Part shown: one piece after another, positions 2,527 to 5,381 of the stretch | Numbering within the stretch: the stretch's first letter is position 1 | Layout of the letters: each line of letters begins with the position of its first letter | Source of the DNA: Bordetella parapertussis | Lineage (GTDB): Bacteria; Pseudomonadota; Gammaproteobacteria; Burkholderiales; Burkholderiaceae_C | NCBI GenBank assembly: GCA_945873925.1 | Contig: CAMCES010000081.1 | Span: 1-5,381, forward strand | Direction of reading: 5' to 3' | Length of the DNA stretch: 5,381 nt | Translations under genes and position numbers: made by a program | The notes under the pieces: model-generated | Told to the model about the DNA's origin: nothing | The model's input: the letters and a program-made list of their open reading frames with translations, nothing else | Databases searched by the model: none

Positions 2527-5381
2527 ATGGCAGTCATCAACACCAACGTCAAGGCACTGTTTTCGCAGGCGGCTCTCAAGTCGACCGAACGCAGCCAATC
2601 CGTTGCGATGCAACAGTTGTCGACCGGTAAACGGATCAATTCCGCCCGTGACGATGCCGCTGGCATGGCCATCTCAACACGCATGACGCACCAGATTCGC
2701 AGTTTGAATCAGGCGGTGCGCAACGCGGGTGACGCCATCTCCCTGATTCAGACCGCTGAGGGCGCGACCAACGAAATCACGGACATGATGCAACGCATGC
2801 GTGAGTTGGCCATCCAAGCGGTCAACGACACCAATGAAAATGCTCAGCGCAGTTACTTGGATTTGGAATTCCAACAGCTCAAACAACAAATTGTTCAAAT
2901 TGCAGAAGCGACTGAATGGAACGGTTTTCCTGTGCTCAGCGGCTCTGCAGGAGAACGTGTGGGCGAGATGCCTTTGTTCAAAGTCACCTCAGAAAATCAA
3001 TCCGGTACGGTTTTCATCGACCCCACCACCTCGCGCACGGTTGGCGGGAGTGATGCAGGTGAACGCCAAACCATCACACTCAGCAGCACCACCACGACCT
3101 TTGCCAGCGGCACCATCAAAGTCGGCGGCGTCGATGTGGTGATTGATGCCGCAGTGCAAAACACCACCGATCTGATTGCCGCCAAAATTCAGCAAACACT
3201 CAGCAACAACAGCGCTTTCAACTCCTCCTCTGGCCGTTCGGTCACGGTGGTTGGCAGTGTCATCACGGTGACCTACGCAGCCGGTGAGGGCGACGTGTCA
3301 GCCATTTCCACCGATTTCAGCGCCATCACGGCCGCGTCTGGCCTTGCCATGGCCGTGGCCAGCACACGAGATGCTTTGGCCAGTGGTGTCGAACAGTTCA
3401 AGGACAACGGCGCTTTCCTCAAAAGTGGCGCTCTGAGCATGAACGTCAACAGCTCGGGCGCGGTGACCGCATCGTTCCTGACTGAAAAGGGCGAAACCAT
3501 CAGCATGTCCGGTGTGTTCAACAACACAGCGGTGAATGAAACTTCCGCCGTCACCTTCAACGCCATGACAGCGGGTCAAACCATCACCTTGGGTGGCCTG
3601 ACCTACACGGCCGGCTCAACAGGTGCCACGGCCGCCGAAGTGGCCACAGACTTTGCCTCGCGTGCCAATGGCTATGCAGGCACAGGCGGCACGGGGCCTG
3701 TCAAAGGGACTTTCAGCGGTACCCTGAGTGGCTTTGCCTCGGGCGCCGTGTCAACCAGCACCACGGTCACCTTCACAAGTGCCACCACCGGCACCAACGT
3801 CACCAATTTGTCCGTCACTGGCTCAGGTGCATTGCCCACGGTCGTGGTGACCAATGGTGCACCAGCCAGCTCCGTCACATTCATCAAAACCAGTGGCTCG
3901 AACGCGCAAGTGATCTCGGACGACATGGTCTACGAGTTCAAGAAGTCCGATGGCACGGCGGTGAGTTTGAATGGCCGCGCGTTTGAATACCATGTGGATG
4001 TGGCAGGCAGCATTCCTTCCTTGCGTGCCGGCGATTTGAAGATCAATGGCATCGACATTGGCGCCTCTTACGCCACCGACGATTCGGTCTCGCCTGCCAA
4101 CAATGCGGGTGGCAGTGCCATCGCCAAGGCTGCCGCCATCAACCGAAAAGCGGTTTCCACCGGGGTGACCCGTGGTGAAACACAGTCCTTGACCTTCAGT
4201 GGCACACCCTCACCCGGGACCGTGATGGTCGCAGGTGTGAGCGTCTCACTCGATGCCATGGACACCACGTCGGCTTCAGCCACAGCCAAAATTGCTGCTG
4301 CTTTGCAAGCCAGCCCTTTGTTTGGCGAGCCGACAGGACGCATGGTGACCTACATCCCCGGCAATTCCTCGCTCACCATCACTTACGCTGCGGCCGAAGG
4401 CAATGTGGCGCCCACCAATGTGCAAATGGGTTCGACCAATCTGGTGGGTTTGGTCGACACCATCAGTGAATACTTTGTGGCCAATGAGGGCACAGGCGTT
4501 TTTGCCAAGGTGAATGAAAACATGATGAGCGGTGCGGCCATGTCCGGCACCTCGGTGCTCAATGGGGTGGTGTTTGTCAATGGCTTTGCCAGCGCCAACA
4601 TCACCACGGTCTTGAACAACCCGCGTGAAACCCGCATGGCTGTGGCCAAGGCGATCAACCTCATCAGTGACAAGACTGGCGTCAAAGCCATTGACACTGG
4701 CTCAGATACCAAGGGCATCACTTTGTTGGCCGCCGATGGCCGCAACATCGAAGTGAGCTTTGAGACATCGGCCAATGCCGAAGACTTTGGCACACGCATC
4801 GGTATGCGCCAAGGTGTGCAGTCCAGCACGATTTCGTTGCAATCGAAAATCCCAACTCCCGTGGTCTTGACCTCCGACAGCACCGGTGACATCACCCGAG
4901 CCGGCTTGGTGCAAGGCAACTTCACCCGCAACCAAGCCGTTGCCAACACGGTGGTGCGTCCCATTGTGAATCCAGCTGTCGCGCAAGTTGACAGCGTCAC
5001 TTTCACGACCAACCCCACAGCCGGTGATATTTATTACGTCACGGTCAACGGCACCACGTTTGTATACACCGCAGTCGCAGGGGCAGTCAATTTAACCCCG
5101 CAAAAAGTGCGTGATGAATTGATCACCAAGATCAACGCCAACACCGACTTGACCGTGACGGCCAAGGCAGGCCGCAACATTGGTGAAATTTTGTTGGAGT
5201 CGGACACCCCAGGCACCAGTTTCACCTTGTCGGTGTCCAAGAGCAGCGGTGCGACGAGCACGGTCTCTACTGTCAATCTGGTCGAAAACGCCAAGGCCGA
5301 CTTCAAACCCTTGGGCAAAGACGACCTGATGATCAACGGTGTGAAAATCCGTCCCACCACCAGTGCGGATGACGAGTTTTC
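2527..5381 (+). CDS. fliC: Giant flagellin, 3' end beyond window
   Basis: Flagellin is exported by the flagellar type III apparatus and polymerises into the filament. The frame is open from the ATG to the last base (951 complete codons); ordinary flagellins are about 270-500 aa. Seen: a canonical N-terminal D0/D1 region (1-140) with MAVINTNVKAL, LSTGKRINSARDDAAGMAIS (33-52), LNQAVRNAGDAISLIQTAEG (60-79), the TLR5-contact-type stretch QRMRELAIQA (89-98) and WNGFPVL (131-137). From about 150 on the sequence is Thr/Ser/Ala/Gly-rich and beta-like, with flagellin-IN-like LxING motifs (503-511, 932-941), AIN...TGV segments (537-547, 709-719), an AADGRNI segment (735-741) and diverged internal repeats. 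I saw no cysteine and one tryptophan (131), typical of a secreted filament protein. The C-terminal D1/D0 is not reached. A sigma-54 promoter and strong ribosome binding site precede it. The family is certain; the final size is unknown. Confidence 0.95.
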   Translation, partial: MAVINTNVKALFSQAALKSTERSQSVAMQQLSTGKRINSARDDAAGMAISTRMTHQIRSLNQAVRNAGDAISLIQTAEGATNEITDMMQRMRELAIQAVNDTNENAQRSYLDLEFQQLKQQIVQIAEATEWNGFPVLSGSAGERVGEMPLFKVTSENQSGTVFIDPTTSRTVGGSDAGERQTITLSSTTTTFASGTIKVGGVDVVIDAAVQNTTDLIAAKIQQTLSNNSAFNSSSGRSVTVVGSVITVTYAAGEGDVSAISTDFSAITAASGLAMAVASTRDALASGVEQFKDNGAFLKSGALSMNVNSSGAVTASFLTEKGETISMSGVFNNTAVNETSAVTFNAMTAGQTITLGGLTYTAGSTGATAAEVATDFASRANGYAGTGGTGPVKGTFSGTLSGFASGAVSTSTTVTFTSATTGTNVTNLSVTGSGALPTVVVTNGAPASSVTFIKTSGSNAQVISDDMVYEFKKSDGTAVSLNGRAFEYHVDVAGSIPSLRAGDLKINGIDIGASYATDDSVSPANNAGGSAIAKAAAINRKAVSTGVTRGETQSLTFSGTPSPGTVMVAGVSVSLDAMDTTSASATAKIAAALQASPLFGEPTGRMVTYIPGNSSLTITYAAAEGNVAPTNVQMGSTNLVGLVDTISEYFVANEGTGVFAKVNENMMSGAAMSGTSVLNGVVFVNGFASANITTVLNNPRETRMAVAKAINLISDKTGVKAIDTGSDTKGITLLAADGRNIEVSFETSANAEDFGTRIGMRQGVQSSTISLQSKIPTPVVLTSDSTGDITRAGLVQGNFTRNQAVANTVVRPIVNPAVAQVDSVTFTTNPTAGDIYYVTVNGTTFVYTAVAGAVNLTPQKVRDELITKINANTDLTVTAKAGRNIGEILLESDTPGTSFTLSVSKSSGATSTVSTVNLVENAKADFKPLGKDDLMINGVKIRPTTSADDEF
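3058..3306 (+). repeat. Flagellin internal repeat A, copy 1 (residues 178-260)
   Basis: This is a diverged protein-level repeat. It starts GERQTITLSS, continues with VGGVDVVIDA and an AAKIQQTL helix, has SGRSVTVV, and ends TYAAGEGDV. The same order of motifs appears in copy 2 at residues 550-630. The similarity is by eye at protein level only; the DNA is well diverged, so recent recombination is unlikely. Confidence 0.65.
3547..3675 (+). repeat. Flagellin internal repeat B, copy 1 (residues 341-383)
   Basis: This segment runs VTF..MTAG (342-350), then a LGGLTY strand (355-360), then a T/A-rich linker and the helix AAEVATDFASRA. A related order, VTF..PTAG then VNGTTF then a helix, recurs at residues 824-870. 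The match is short and diverged, so the pairing is moderate evidence of a shared domain type. Confidence 0.45.
4033..4170 (+). repeat. Flagellin-IN-like motif, first LxING copy (residues 503-548)
   Basis: DLKINGIDI (503-511) followed by a DDSVSP segment and SAIAKAAAIN...STGVT (530-548) follows the layout of flagellin hook-IN motifs found in variable regions of large flagellins. A second copy begins at DDLMINGVKI (932-941) and is cut by the window end. These motifs are thought to be structural elements of outer filament domains. Confidence 0.65.
4174..4416 (+). repeat. Flagellin internal repeat A, copy 2 (residues 550-630)
   Basis: This starts GETQSLTFSG, continues with VAGVSVSLDA and a TAKIAAAL helix, has TGRMVTYI, and ends TYAAAEGNV. 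Motif order and spacing match copy 1 (178-260), with 372 residues between equivalent points. It directly follows the AIN...TGV segment of the first flagellin-IN-like motif. Confidence 0.65.
4993..5136 (+). repeat. Flagellin internal repeat B, copy 2 (residues 823-870)
   Basis: SVTF..NPTAGD (823-834) leads to VNGTTFVYTA (840-849) and the amphipathic helix PQKVRDELITKINA (858-871). This is related in layout to residues 341-383. It precedes a GRNIGEILLES segment (882-892) and the second LxING motif, suggesting a repeated domain cassette along the filament protein. Confidence 0.45.

Noticed and set aside
4383..5018. 211-codon minus-strand frame within the flagellin gene
   Set aside because: It is a shadow of the Thr/Ala/Val-rich flagellin codons. 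It lacks a ribosome binding site or promoter, and similar shadows occur all along the flagellin.

Overview
The window looks like chromosomal DNA of a moderately GC-rich Gram-negative bacterium. The best guess is a motile betaproteobacterium of the order Burkholderiales (Comamonadaceae-like). That rests on codon usage (TTG-rich leucine, GCC/ACC/GTG-rich), on the flagellin N-terminus, and on the style of the HipBA pair. It is inference from the sequence alone, without a database search.

Left part (1-1666, minus strand): a complete type II toxin-antitoxin module of the HipBA family. An XRE-type helix-turn-helix antitoxin (96 aa) precedes a 412-aa HipA-family Ser/Thr kinase toxin, and the two overlap by 4 bp (ATGA). 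The antitoxin gene is preceded by an 11-bp perfect inverted repeat. Its two arms carry the promoter -35-like and -10-like hexamers, so antitoxin binding should cover both. The predicted transcript would start at or next to the hipB ATG, which has no Shine-Dalgarno sequence, suggesting a leaderless mRNA.

Middle part (about 1728-2336, plus strand): a textbook sigma-54 promoter with a perfect-consensus IHF site and a CGGCAA motif upstream drives a 154-aa cytoplasmic TPR-like protein of unknown function. A second sigma-54 promoter (2465-2479) follows. It shares the extended downstream block TTGCTTAAT with the first and has four GCGGCAA copies upstream.

Right part (2527-5381 and beyond, plus strand): a very large flagellin. 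The N-terminal D0/D1 region is canonical. It is followed by more than 800 residues of Thr/Ser/Ala/Gly-rich variable domains built from diverged internal repeats and flagellin-IN-like (LxING) motifs. The reading frame is open to the last base, so the C-terminal D1/D0 region lies outside the window and the protein exceeds 951 aa.

How the parts fit: the TPR gene and the giant flagellin have near-matching sigma-54 control regions. They are probably co-regulated late or middle flagellar genes, and the TPR protein is a candidate cytoplasmic partner or chaperone of the flagellin. This is the most interesting unassigned relationship here. The HipBA module faces away and is probably an independent accessory insertion beside the flagellar locus. 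I see no tRNA, rRNA, IS element or CRISPR array.
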